Shown here in pieces: positions 35,296 to 45,230 of a stretch of DNA of 64,000 bases (the first letter of the stretch is position 1; every line of letters starts with the position of its first letter). A model generated the notes under the pieces. That model was given only the letters and a program-made list of their open reading frames with translations. It searched no databases and was not told where the DNA came from. Position numbers and translations under genes: made by a program. Source of the DNA: Luzula sylvatica (taxonomy: Eukaryota; Streptophyta; Magnoliopsida; Poales; Juncaceae); NCBI GenBank assembly GCA_946800325.1, contig OX326957.1, forward strand, positions 54,493,798 to 54,557,797. Reading direction: 5' to 3'.

Positions 35296-35533
35296 GATGC
35301 ACCTCCTCTTAACCTCTCCTCACATTCTTGATGTGTCATCGCATGATTTAACATCTTAAAATTTAAGGTGTTAAATCTTGTATTGATATCTTAATTTATG
35401 ATTTAATATCTTAATTCATGATTTTACATATAATTAAGATGTTAAATCATGAATTAAGATGTTAAATTTTAAGATGTTAAATCATGCGATGACACATCAA
35501 GAGTGTGGGGGGAGGCTAAGGGGGAGGTGCAAC
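35296..35533. mobile_element. fold-back MITE, about 238 bp
   Basis: Two arms of roughly 75 bp are inverted copies: GATGTGTCATCGCATGATTT on the left and its inverse on the right, with GGTGCA/TGCACC words at the tips. Inner TTAAGATGTTAAATCATGA words are repeated in both orientations, so the whole element can fold. No target duplication could be read. Confidence 0.65.
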
Positions 35534-35862
35534 ATTTTCCTTCAATCTTAGCATTACCTAATTTGGATCCCTAAGGTGGGCCTCGTTGATATGGTATCTT
35601 TCTATGTAGCCTTAAGCTAGCTTCATTAGCTAACTTAATACCCAAAACCTACCTAACTTCAAGAATTGTCTAAGCAAAACTAAATATGAACACGAAAAAA
35701 TATTACAAAACGGTAAACAAAGAAATAAACTGCTAGATAAGTAAAGACATAGTTTGGTAGCAAGCTCCGCTTCGAAAAAGGATTCCAACTTCTAGTTCTA
35801 GCCAATTCCTTCTCTTAATGGTCTGTTAATTGGATAAGTCCACCCGATCCCCTTTTTTTTTA

Positions 35863-35968
35863 GGCAGATTACTGTTTATACACAGGTTTTTTAAAATAAT
35901 CCCGAAAATACACACGCCTGGAACTTAATTCCAAAAATACACAATGGCGGACTTTGTAACTCCGCCAA
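35863..35968 (+). repeat. left terminal inverted repeat of the PMD element
   Basis: Matches the reverse complement of 39742-39847 with one visible substitution (C/T near position 55). The last 23 bp form the first subterminal palindrome. Confidence 0.85.
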
Positions 35969-36093
35969 GCGAAATATGGCGGCATCCGTAACTCCGTCAC
36001 TTTTATTAATCATTAATTAGTATTAATTACATACTAATCATTGTTCGCGTGGTTAGCTATGTTTTATATATGGCGGAGTTTGTAATTCTGCCA
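35945..36093. repeat. left cluster of 23-bp TGGCGG...CCGCCA palindromes (three copies)
   Basis: Copies at 35945-35967, 35977-35999 and 36071-36093. Each has arms of 6 bp (TGGCGG and CCGCCA, the second and third right arms each with one change) around an 11-bp spacer such as AGTTTGTAATT. The first two start 32 bp apart. Probable binding sites for the element's transposition machinery or for an element-encoded protein; this is inference. Confidence 0.75.
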
Positions 36094-36543
36094 AAATTCA
36101 ACAAATTATTTTTCCTGCCGTTTTTTTTTTATTTAATATATAAATAAATTATGATAATAGTTTATGTTGATTATATTTTATGTTGAGTATATTTTATGTG
36201 ACTAGTTGAATAAATTAATATATTATGTATAGTATATTTCTTGTAAAGATAAAGATAAAAAAATTTCGAAAATTATAAATATCAGAATTTATTGAATACT
36301 TAGAAGAGAATTAAATTTTGTTCTGAAAAAAAAAATTGACAAGACCTTACAATGTCATAAAGAACCAAAAACGAATATATTCTCTTTAACTTTTTCAGAA
36401 ATTGTTTCTTGTCTTTATTAGAAAGGAATATATTCGATTTTTCCTTTTTGCAGTCCTATTAATATCTTCATCTTCTTATAATTTTTTCAAAAACCAAAAA
36501 ATCATCATCCTTCTCTTCTTCTTTTTTCAAGTTATATTATTGA

Positions 36544-37270
36544 ATGGCTTCTTCATCTTCTGCTCCTGTCAAAAAAGAATGGTGGGATATTGAGTTGAAG
36601 GAGACATTTTTTGATAAAAGACATGTCTTATCTCCTCCGGTTGACCACAAAGATAAGCCCGTTATTGAGTGTCATATGTACGATATTCGATATTTGGGGA
36701 AAAAACGCGATGAATCGTTATTCATACATCATGACATGTACATTCTTTTGGCCCAAAATAACGAAGGATGGCTTAATTGGGATGACGGATGGTGCCCGAA
36801 AGCACGAGTTAGAGTTTTTGATGAATTTCGTGTAAGTTATTTCTAATTTAATTTTTAACCTTTAAAAAATTTATTATTATGCTTATGTGTGTGTTTTCGT
36901 CAATTAGAAACGTTACAAGTGGCCAATGGAGGTTGAAAATCTGGATCAAATCGAAATTTTTTGGAAATATTGTACCGTACGTTGGGAAAGAATTGTAAAG
37001 GAAATGTACGACTTCATGTACAAGGAATGCACTTTGGGTGATTTATATATCGATTTATGGTATCAAAGAGGAGTTAAGCCGGAAAGAAAGATTATGCCTT
37101 CGCATACAAATCACAACGCGTTCATGCAGATGGTATCCAAATGGCTATATATCAAACCTGCGTACATACCAAGGAGACAATTTGGTGATGTGCATGAAAA
37201 CGTAGTGAAGAGATATATCGATGTTCAAGGAAATGTAGTAAAAATTTTTTTTTACTATCCAAGAAATTAA
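36544..37270 (+). CDS. uncharacterised 216-residue protein of the PMD element
   Basis: Two exons (36544-36831 and 36908-37270) join in phase 0 at a good GTAAGT donor and give 216 residues. The product starts MASSSSAPVKKEWWDIEL, is rich in Trp, Tyr and Lys (NNEGWLNWDDGWCPK near 75-89; FWKYCTVRWERIVKEMYDF near 109-127), and ends in KIFFYYPRN. No membrane segment, signal or zinc-binding cluster is evident. I do not recognise a family. Its position inside the TIRs and convergent with the PMD gene says it is element-borne. The high density of aromatic and basic residues would suit nucleic-acid binding or a transposition accessory role, but nothing demonstrates this. Confidence 0.65.
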
Positions 37271-37481
37271 TTAGATATATGTACTATTTTAGTAGTAATG
37301 TATTTCCTATTTTTAATTTCATGTACTAGTAATGTATTTTCCTATTTTTAATTTCATGTACTAGTAATGTATTTTCTATTTTAGTAGTAACGTATTTCTT
37401 ATTTTAGAAGTAACCATAGTAATATCATCAAAATCATCTAAACATCAAAATCACAATCATCACAATCACAATATCACAATC
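37271..37481. terminator. convergent 3' region between the two element genes
   Basis: The 211-bp gap between the two stop codons holds about three tandem units of ATGTACTAGTAATGTATTTT with a CTATTTTTAATTTC tail (about 37279-37395). These are followed by CACAATCATCACAATCACAA repeats. It probably supplies the 3' ends of both transcripts; this is inferred from position. Confidence 0.4.
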
Positions 37482-39535
37482 CTAAACAAACAAACATGCA
37501 TACATGAAACATAATCTCGAACAAAGAAACATAATCATAACAAAAAAAAAACTAAAAATCGTCTCTCTCGGAGCATTCTGAGTGGAGTCGAAGAATTCAT
37601 ACTGGTTCCGAGAAGAACTGCCCTCACCATATGGATTAGTCATATTCATGAAATCCATCAACTCAGTAGCCGATGTATAATTAGGGCGAGTGGTGGACAC
37701 GTAATCGGAAATTGGTGGCTGGAATACCTCGTTCGATGGGTTCAACTCGGGTTGCGTCCCAAAGTGCGGAGGTGGTTGGGACTCATGCTGAGATGGATGT
37801 TCTTGTCGACGGGGTGGCGAAGGTGGATAATTCAAGGACAATGTGTCTAGTAGCAAAGTCATCCTACTGGCCATCTGATCCAACGTGTGTCCGGCACAAC
37901 AATTCGAGCTACAAGCCTGATTCTGTCTAGCTCGATGGATGTCTAAACGTAGCTCCTCGACCTGAAAGTTCAAAATTAAATAAAATGTCTAAAATAATAT
38001 ACAACTAATTGTTATCATACCATGGATCGCACGACCGGGCCACTAGCTCGAAACTTCGCATTAGGTGGATCAATGGAGTTCAAAATCCACCGTCGCGTAA
38101 TTCTCCAAAACCAAGCCATCTAATCCTGTACAAGTTTCACAAATTTAACATCTCAAAATTATGTAATATAATTGATAAATAAATCGTACCGTCCTAGTGA
38201 ATTGGTCATTCAAAATCGTGTCATCCTCCTGCACAAGACGCTCATTTCTCGTTTCCCACATATTCAAATAAGGACCCATCTGTGCACTAGTAAGATTTCC
38301 ACGCCGAGCCATAATAGGATTCTGAGGGATGTGCTGCCGGAATCCGAACTGCATAAGAACCCTATCGGGAAGGTACATCTCGACGATACCTCCAAATATG
38401 AGCGGTACCTTCGCGAGCCAGAGATGAGAAGCCAGAAAGCACTGCTGTGGCAGGAAACGTGTGAACTCATTTGTGTATGGAGTCCATACGATCTACGAAA
38501 AAAACATAATAGATATAATTAAGGCGTAATTAAGAAGTAAAAAAACAATATTGTTCATACCTTCTGACTCGTGAGCTGATCCAACTGGTCTATGTAGTAC
38601 TTCACATCCGTTCCCTTGTTTGACCCGACAAATGTCCGCGCACCAATATAATAATTCATCAACGGAATCCCGTTGATTGACCCGGCAAATGTCATATCAG
38701 GCGAGCCAATACCAAAGTGGAACCAAGCCCATACCTGTCAAATTAGATACAATAATTTGCAATTAGTTGTATATTACGATAAGAATAGTTATCAAATATC
38801 ATATTATACCTGCACAAGTGAATACCAACCGTACACTCGATTGGCGCCGACCTTGCATGCAGTTCCCAACGATCTATAAATGGAACCAAGTACGGCTGCT
38901 CCCCATGCATAAGTCCCGCATCTATCGAAATCCTCCAAATAATACACCAAAGAAGGAGAGAATCGTCCCTGCTGAGCATTCGGGAATGCCATAGCACCCA
39001 TGAAGAACAAAATATACGCCCTCGTCCATTGGTCCCAAGTTTCTTCTGTCGGATTGACTGGGAGTGCATCGAAGGTCTCACGCAACCGTGTAATGGTCAA
39101 ACGCTGGCCCTTGTCGGGAACTGCCCCAACCAAACGCAAGAAATCGGCATGCATATCATCGCCACTCTGTTTCTCTCGATAAACCGGGTTACCGTCTATA
39201 GCAAACCCAGTAAGCAAAGAAACATCCCGCAAGGTGATAGTAATCTCACCATGCGGTGTATGGAAGCTATTAGTCTCGAGACGCCATCGCTGGATCAGTG
39301 CCGTCAGAAAAGGATGATCTAGCTGGATATACGCACATCTCGTAGGCAGATAAAAACCAGCTCGCCTAAGTCGGTCTTCGATTTCATGATGCTGCATCAT
39401 CTCGAACCAACTGCACCAACTAGATCCGTGCTGACTGATGTGTTTCTTCGCTAACAAAATTTCTCGAGACTCGTTCGACACATGATTCACCTGATCAGTT
39501 AGAAGTGACGAATCTACTGGTCCAGGATTGGTCAT
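37482..39535 (-). CDS. plant mobile domain (PMD, MAIN/MAIL-like) protein, intact
   Basis: Five exons (39535-38810, 38734-38561, 38492-38190, 38119-38021, 37961-37482), all phase 0, encode 593 residues. The PMD signature (Pfam aminotransferase-like plant mobile domain) starts near residue 55: RRAGFYLPTR, LDHPFLTALIQRWRLETNSF, HGEITITLRDVSLLTGFAID. The later block RAYILFFMGAMAFP...YLEDFDRCGTYAWGAAVLGSIYRSL is also typical. The C-terminal 160 residues are Pro-, Gln- and Ser-rich and probably disordered. Domesticated relatives MAIN and MAIL1 act in the nucleus with a PP7-type phosphatase in genome stability and transposon silencing; the element-borne form has no proven role. Exon 4 requires the acceptor at 38121-38120, since the AG six bases upstream would give an in-frame stop. 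Confidence 0.85.
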
Positions 39536-39560
39536 CTGAATAAAAATTTACACAAAAAAT

Positions 39561-39765
39561 TGGCGGAGTTTGAGATGCCGCCAATTTGTGCATGGCGGAG
39601 TTTGAGATTCCGCCAATCTCCACAGTGGCGGAGTTTGTGATGCCGCCAATTATTTAATTTCGTTAAATTCCCGATAACAGGTTTGGTGAGGTATTAAGTG
39701 ATTAAAAATTGGCGGAGTTACGGATGCCGCCATTTTATATTTTGGCGGAGTTACAAAGTCCGCCA
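39561..39765. repeat. right cluster of 23-bp TGGCGG...CCGCCA palindromes (five copies)
   Basis: Copies at 39561-39583, 39593-39615, 39626-39648, 39710-39732 and 39743-39765. All five keep both 6-bp arms TGGCGG and CCGCCA intact, and the central AGTT is shared. Start-to-start distances are 32, 33, 84 and 33 bp, so adjacent copies are about three turns of B-DNA apart. The cluster begins 26 bp upstream of the PMD start codon and so doubles as the PMD promoter/5' leader region. Confidence 0.8.
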
Positions 39766-39847
39766 TTGTGTATTTTTGGAATTAAGTTCCAGACGTGTGT
39801 ATTTTCGGGATTATTTTAAAAAACCTGTGTATAAACAGTAATCTGCC
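39742..39847 (-). repeat. right terminal inverted repeat of the PMD element
   Basis: Reverse complement of 35863-35968 with one visible mismatch; followed directly by the 9-bp target duplication TTTTTTTTA. Confidence 0.85.
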
Positions 39848-39856
39848 TTTTTTTTA

Positions 39857-41408
39857 AAGAGTCGGCTCTAACGTGCTTGAGCTCCATCAACATTTGATTC
39901 TCTTTACTCGATTACGTGTCTTGTGTATTTTTTATCTGAAAATTACTGTAAACCCACCCAACTTTTTTTGATATTTAATAGGTAATCTCGTTTTTTTATA
40001 CTTCAAATTTTTTTCTCAAACAAAATTTCTTTTCCAATATAATATATAGTCTATTTTGATTTTTAAAAAAAAAAATATGTTAAATAAATATTACAAATTT
40101 CTGTAAATAATAGAAAATTAAGTCTAACCCTTACGTAGGTCCAAATTTATTGACACTCGAATGTCGAAACAAAATAATTATTGGATGATGTGTGTTTCGG
40201 TAAAAATCAACTAAAAACGTTTATTTATTTGGCGACATGATTAATTGATTACACTAGATAAAAGAATAAAAGTATTGTATTATTTTTTTGCAAATAAAAA
40301 AAAAACAGGGTTATTACCTAAAATTGCTCAATAACGGCTTGGCGCACCGGGCACCTATGCAAATTGCAAATATTCCTTTTTGATGAAACGGGATTGGACG
40401 ATGGGACACAACGCTGTAAAAAATACAGAAAACATCGAAAAACGGTGATACGGTGGAAAGACCGTACCGTTTTTTACCGGAACGTTTCAAAAAATGACCA
40501 AACGTTTTTTTAACCGTATTTGACCGAAAACGTTTTTAACCCATTTTACATATCGATTTTTTTTTTAATTATTTTGGGGTCGAATTTTTGAACTTTTTAG
40601 GCCAATTATTTTTTTCAGCACGTGATTTATTTTCACCGAGTCTCCGATTTAGTTTTTCTTCATTTTCACGACAATATTTGGGAGGTTCCATTCTTCAGTT
40701 ATTCTTCACGGTTGACTAAATGATGACAACGTCTCAAATTAATTTGTGACAAGACATGCTTTTTTTTTTCACAATAAATATTAATTTTTTCTTGGCGAAT
40801 TGTAATGGGAGCATATATGGTACCCCCCAGATCCACCGCGCCATCCACGATCTGGGGGGGCCATTACACATCTCCAAAAATTGCACCCAAGCCAGTATTA
40901 ACCATTAATTAAAATTATTAATTTTGATACAAATGCATTAACCGGTAATCAACTTTGAATTAACTATTAATTGAAATTTGAATTAACAAACAATCGAAAA
41001 TGTGGGGTGCAACTTGGGGAGATCAATCCGTGCAAAACCAAGTTTTGTACGGATCGTGGATGGTGTGGTGAGTTTGGGGGGAAGAGTAAAATTATCCAAT
41101 TGTAATTGCGAGGCGCAATTTTAGAATATTTTCTCCAGACCACGTGACGGCGAAACCAAAGTGTTGTAAGAGCCAAAAGTATTGTTTTTTTTTTTTTTGT
41201 TTGATTAGATTGCAAGAGCCAAAAGTATTGGAAAGATGAACAGTGTTGATGATGCGACGGCAAGTGCAAATTTAGAATATTTTCTCGTCTCAAATATTTT
41301 CTCCAGATCACGTGAAATGTTTTCTCAGGGTGGGACCCTTTCTTTGGTTATAAACTTACCATACATACGAAGAGAAAGAGAACACAAGTGTATTAGAAAG
41401 AGAGAGAG
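39857..41408. other. intergenic, with a small inverted-repeat element near 40850-41090
   Basis: No supported gene. An imperfect inverted pair (ATCTCCAAAAATTGCACCCA near 40871 and TGGGGTGCAACTTGGGGAGA near 41002) brackets AT-rich DNA with TTAACCATTAATTAAA words and could be a MITE remnant. 40400-40540 holds AACGTTTTT/ACCGTATTT-type degenerate repeats. TTTAGAATATTTTCTC occurs twice (about 41120 and 41270). A TATA-like GGTTATAAACTTA lies at 41347-41359, 50 bp before the next frame. Confidence 0.4.
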
Positions 41409-41657
41409 ATGGAATTAACGAAAGTTGGTTTTTTCTTAATGGTTCTAGGCACTTCCTTCATCATTCAAGAAGGAGACTCCTCTGTTAATGGGGAGTATGC
41501 CATCACTGCGTTTCTTATGTTCGTGGCCGGAGTTTGGTTGATGATGCTTTCGATCTTTCTTCGCATGTTTCCAATGGTGGGTGTGCGTGTTTTTCCCGCA
41601 ATAATGGAGATGTTACACATGTATGTATTTGGCATTCGTATTGATCTCCTCTTCTAG
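41409..41657 (+). CDS. possible small two-helix membrane protein, unrecognised
   Basis: A single frame of 82 residues starting MELTKVGFFLMVLGTSFIIQ. It has one hydrophobic helix at about 6-20 and a second at about 32-55 (FLMFVAGVWLMMLSIFLRMF), and ends in FGIRIDLLF. The start codon follows a GA-rich leader and a TATA-like motif (41347-41359), which supports a real transcription unit. No known family was recognised and no splice partner is needed. Confidence 0.42.
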   Translation: MELTKVGFFLMVLGTSFIIQEGDSSVNGEYAITAFLMFVAGVWLMMLSIFLRMFPMVGVRVFPAIMEMLHMYVFGIRIDLLF

Positions 41658-43852
41658 AATATAGCTTATATGCTATGCTTCTGGTGATACAGTAAATTGT
41701 AATGTGTGTTTGTGTGTTGGTATTGTATCTAAGATGATGAAATAATTTATATCTTTCCTTTTTTCTTGGTACAGGCTCGTCTTTTTCTTTTCTGTTTAAA
41801 GTCTGCATATCATATTTCATCGAATTATCAGTAATTACCGATTCACAAGTGATAAGGGCCCGTTTGATTAGAAGTATTTTTGCAAGACTTTGCAGGAAAA
41901 AATATTACTTTTAGGTACAATTTTTTTTTGCGTTTTTGATTTGAAAGAAATAACTGGAATTCCAATTCTCGCATCCTTATCTTTTATACCCATTTTCCTT
42001 AATTTGATGTCCGGCAAATTTTTCGAGAAAACACTAGAAGACTCTTGTTTCTCTCCTCTCTCTTCCCGCCAAGTTTCTCTCCCACCGCCACCTCTTCACT
42101 TTCTATCGATGGCCTTCTTCTCTCGTCACAACATGGCACCTCCTTCTCCATCGCTGGTTAGTCTCCATTTCTTCGAGTTTTTGGTATGAGATTTCTGATC
42201 AAGGGTTTTCAATACAAGGTTTCTTGAGCAATTCCTTCTTCTTTCTCAATAATAGATTGCAAAAATAATCCACTCTTTAAAGTTTTAAACCTTTAATTTT
42301 TCTTGCCTTTTATTCTTTATAATTTCTACAAATAAGATATTGATTTGTATTTCCTTAACTGATTTGATTGTATTTAGCGAGCTAGGGTTTTTGGATACTG
42401 GTTTGTATTGCCAATTGTCACAATTGACTACTTTGTCAATAATTAATTCTATTTTTCAGGAATTAGTTTGCCTAATTAGTGTTGTATATTCTAAAAATAT
42501 TAATAACTTTCATGGCATGACGCCAGTAATATTGCAAAGGCATGTTGCCAGTGTATATTCTCCTTAAAAGTTTCCAAAATTAGTTTTAGTTTCTTGTACA
42601 ATGATTGTACCAAGGGCGCGCTTGCCTCTCTCTCTCTCAAAAAATATAACTTAAATATTTTGATATTTTGTGATTTCTCTTATCTTATTATACTTTGTAA
42701 AATTTAGACATAATTATATTAGGAACATATATGGTGAGTTAATTTGCATTTTTATGTTTTTTGTTTGAATGTAATTATTTTATATTATTTTGTGATATTT
42801 TGAACTAACTGTACTAATATTTACATCAACTAAATTCACTATTAACTTTCTTTTAGTTTTTCTTCACATCAAACAATAAATTTTATTTTTTTATCATCTA
42901 GTTCTTGCACATCAAACAAGACATGTGAGAAAATGATATCCATCAAATATTTAATCCTCATTTCACCTTTTCTAAATAATACAAGAATTCTCCCATATCC
43001 CTCAAAGTCTTTTACCTCAAACAATCCCTTAACATTTGCATGGACAGCAAACGGGCACTTTTCCTGGTGGGGTCTATCAAATCACTACGACCAGTCTTAT
43101 GTTGCCGCGCGTAAGTTTTTATGCTCGGACATTTTATTTGTCCCTGCATTTTACCACAACATCCTGTGTACCCTAAAATCCTAATTAACATACTTAAATT
43201 AAAATAGAAAACAAAAACAATTCTAGTTATATGTCTTTTCTATATGTTATTTTTGTATAACTTATTAATTAATTATATGTATTTTCTAAATAATAAATAT
43301 TAATTTTCTATAACTTATTAATTAATTATATGTCAGATATTAATTAACATAGCAGTTATCTATATTTATTAAATAAAATGATGATTTACTAATAGTCATT
43401 AAGTCCTCCTTTTTCCGGACAACACATATCCCTCTTATAATCCGCTACCATGATTGATGTGTTGACATCAAATTAAATGTTAATTGTAAATTATTAACAT
43501 TTATTTGTTGTCATCACGAGAAAAAATATTTACCGTTTCACACATTATTAATGAATTTTATATTTATGATAAGTTTGTTTACCACCGTCACAACTAATCA
43601 AATTTAAATTTATAATTTTAAAAATAAGTTATTGAGATGAATTAATACAACACTTAACAATCTTCAAATTACAAATGAAAATATTTTGTTTTTAGGTCAA
43701 CACATCAACACGTTGTTGAAGAAATATTAAATGAAACACGTATAATTTTTTATTAAATATATAAAGGATGTGATGGTGATTGGTGGGACATGGGGAGATC
43801 CTGAGACTGTGATGGTGATTGATGGGACATGGGGGATAAATATTTTTCTTTT
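41658..43852. other. intergenic, possible orphan first exon near 42110
   Basis: A pyrimidine-rich stretch (42040-42108) precedes ATGGCCTTCTTCTCTCG and a potential donor after TCGCTG (about 42156). This looks like a plant 5' leader and short first exon, but no downstream exon could be found. The rest is AT-rich, with TATAACTTATTAATTAATTA duplicated at about 43255 and 43310, and GTGATGGTGATTG duplicated at about 43770 and 43810. No gene is supported. Confidence 0.35.
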
Positions 43853-44718
43853 GGGAAATTTTCAAAAAACCCCTATCTTTTTTGGATATTCTAAAAAATT
43901 CCCTATCTTTTTGAAAACTCCAAAAATTCCCTTCTACCGAATTTTTATTTTCAAATACCCCCATATGGGGTTAAAATTAACTATGGATGATGTTAAATAT
44001 TTTTTATGACCAAAATACCCTTCTTTTTACATATTTAGTAATTAAAATAATGTTTTTGCTATTTGTATTAATTTCAAAAAAGTCCTAATTTTTTTTAGCT
44101 TATAATAATTTTTAAAAAATAATTATCATATGTTATATTTATATAATTTTAATATTTCATACATTATATATATTTGACTTTCATATTTTTTTACTGAAAA
44201 AATAACATAAAATAATAATAAGATGAACAATAATATTAAAAGAACACCTTGCAAATATTTAAAAATTAAAATATCATGGATCTATTAAAAACATACATAA
44301 AAGAAGAACGAAAATAAAAATAAAATAGATGTTTAAAGAAATATTTCATATCAATATATTTTCAAGGTGTTTATTTTATTATTATCTGAAGTTAGTTTTT
44401 CATGAATAATAAATGTAATATTAAAATTATACAAACACAACATTTAATAATTTTATTTTTGTGAAATCAATATATGTTAAAAATTATTTATGAATTTTCT
44501 TAAAACTAATAAAATTAATGAAAAAATAACAAAAATATACGTATGAAAATAGAAGGGTATTTTGGTCAAATTTTTTTTTAACACCATCCATGATTAGATT
44601 TAACCCCTAGATGGGGTATTTGAAAATAAAACTTTGGTAGAGGAAATTTTTTGGAGTTTTCAAAAAGATAGGGGTTTTTTAGAATATCCAAGAATGATAG
44701 GGGGTTTTTTGAATTCCC
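43853..44718. mobile_element. non-autonomous MULE-type element, 866 bp, long TIRs
   Basis: The left arm begins GGGAAATTTTCAAAAAACCC and the right arm ends with its inverse; similarity continues inward for about 170 bp, including TTGGATATTCTAAAAAA and ATTTTCAAATACCCC blocks. Flanks TTTTCTTTT (43844-43852) and TTATCTTTT (44719-44727) match at 8 of 9 positions, compatible with a Mutator 9-bp target duplication. The centre is AT-rich with no coding capacity. A related solitary end lies at 33040-33235. Confidence 0.65.
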
Positions 44719-44879
44719 TTATCTTTTTGGGTCCAATATGACGTTAGAAAAAGAATGAAGTACTCTCGTCTCTCCTCCCACTGCCCACTGGTGACGGCTA
44801 CTCTCACCTCCCACGGTCCCACCACTGATGAGTCAGATGACTACTCACCCGAGTCACCTCCCCTTCCGGTATACGAGAG

Positions 44880-45230
44880 CTGGCAAAATCTGACCCGACC
44901 CGAAAAAATGACCCGACCCGCCCGAACCCGAACCCGACCCGACCCGAAAATATTGAAAAGTCAACGACCCGAACCCGAACCCGAATGACCCGAACCCGAA
45001 ATCGACCCGAAACCGAATGACCCGAACCCGAAATCGACCCGAAACCGAATGACCCGAACCCGAAATCGACCCGAAACCGAATGACCTGAACCCGAAATCG
45101 ACCCGAAACCGAATGATCCGAAACCCGAACGACCCGAAACCCAAAGTAACCCGAACCCGAATGACCCGAAACTCACGACCCGAATGACCCGAAATTCATG
45201 ACCCGAATGACCCGAAAACTAAAATATTAT
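44880..45230. repeat. CCCGA-rich repeat with a 32-bp unit
   Basis: Dense ACCCGA/ACCCGAA words. Within this, four near-identical 32-bp units (44983-45110) start GAATGACCCGAACCCGAAAT and end CGACCCGAAACC; shorter irregular units follow to about 45225. The block starts at GCTGGCAAAATCTGACCCGA, similar to the start of other plant repeats of this type. All six frames are open because the unit lacks stops; none is likely to be a gene. Confidence 0.7.

Larger units (their letters stand above)
35863..39847. mobile_element. 3985-bp Mutator-type TIR element carrying two genes (PMD element)
   Basis: The ends start GGCAGATTACTGTTTATACA and are inverted copies over about 106 bp with a single mismatch by eye; similarity continues, weaker, to about 145 bp. 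A 9-bp target duplication TTTTTTTTA (35854-35862 and 39848-39856) fits the Mutator superfamily, although it is low-complexity. Inside are two convergent intact genes (36544-37270 plus; 39535-37482 minus) and eight subterminal 23-bp palindromes. I find no MULE transposase (no DDE domain, SWIM or WRKY-like finger). The PMD domain is known to travel with plant MULE and Ty3/gypsy elements. Near-identical TIRs and open frames suggest recent movement, presumably driven by a transposase elsewhere. Confidence 0.85.

Noticed and set aside
42110..42180. A new gene starting MAFFSRHNMAPPSPS
   Set aside because: Leader, ATG and donor look plausible, but no second exon could be found in the next 1.5 kb.
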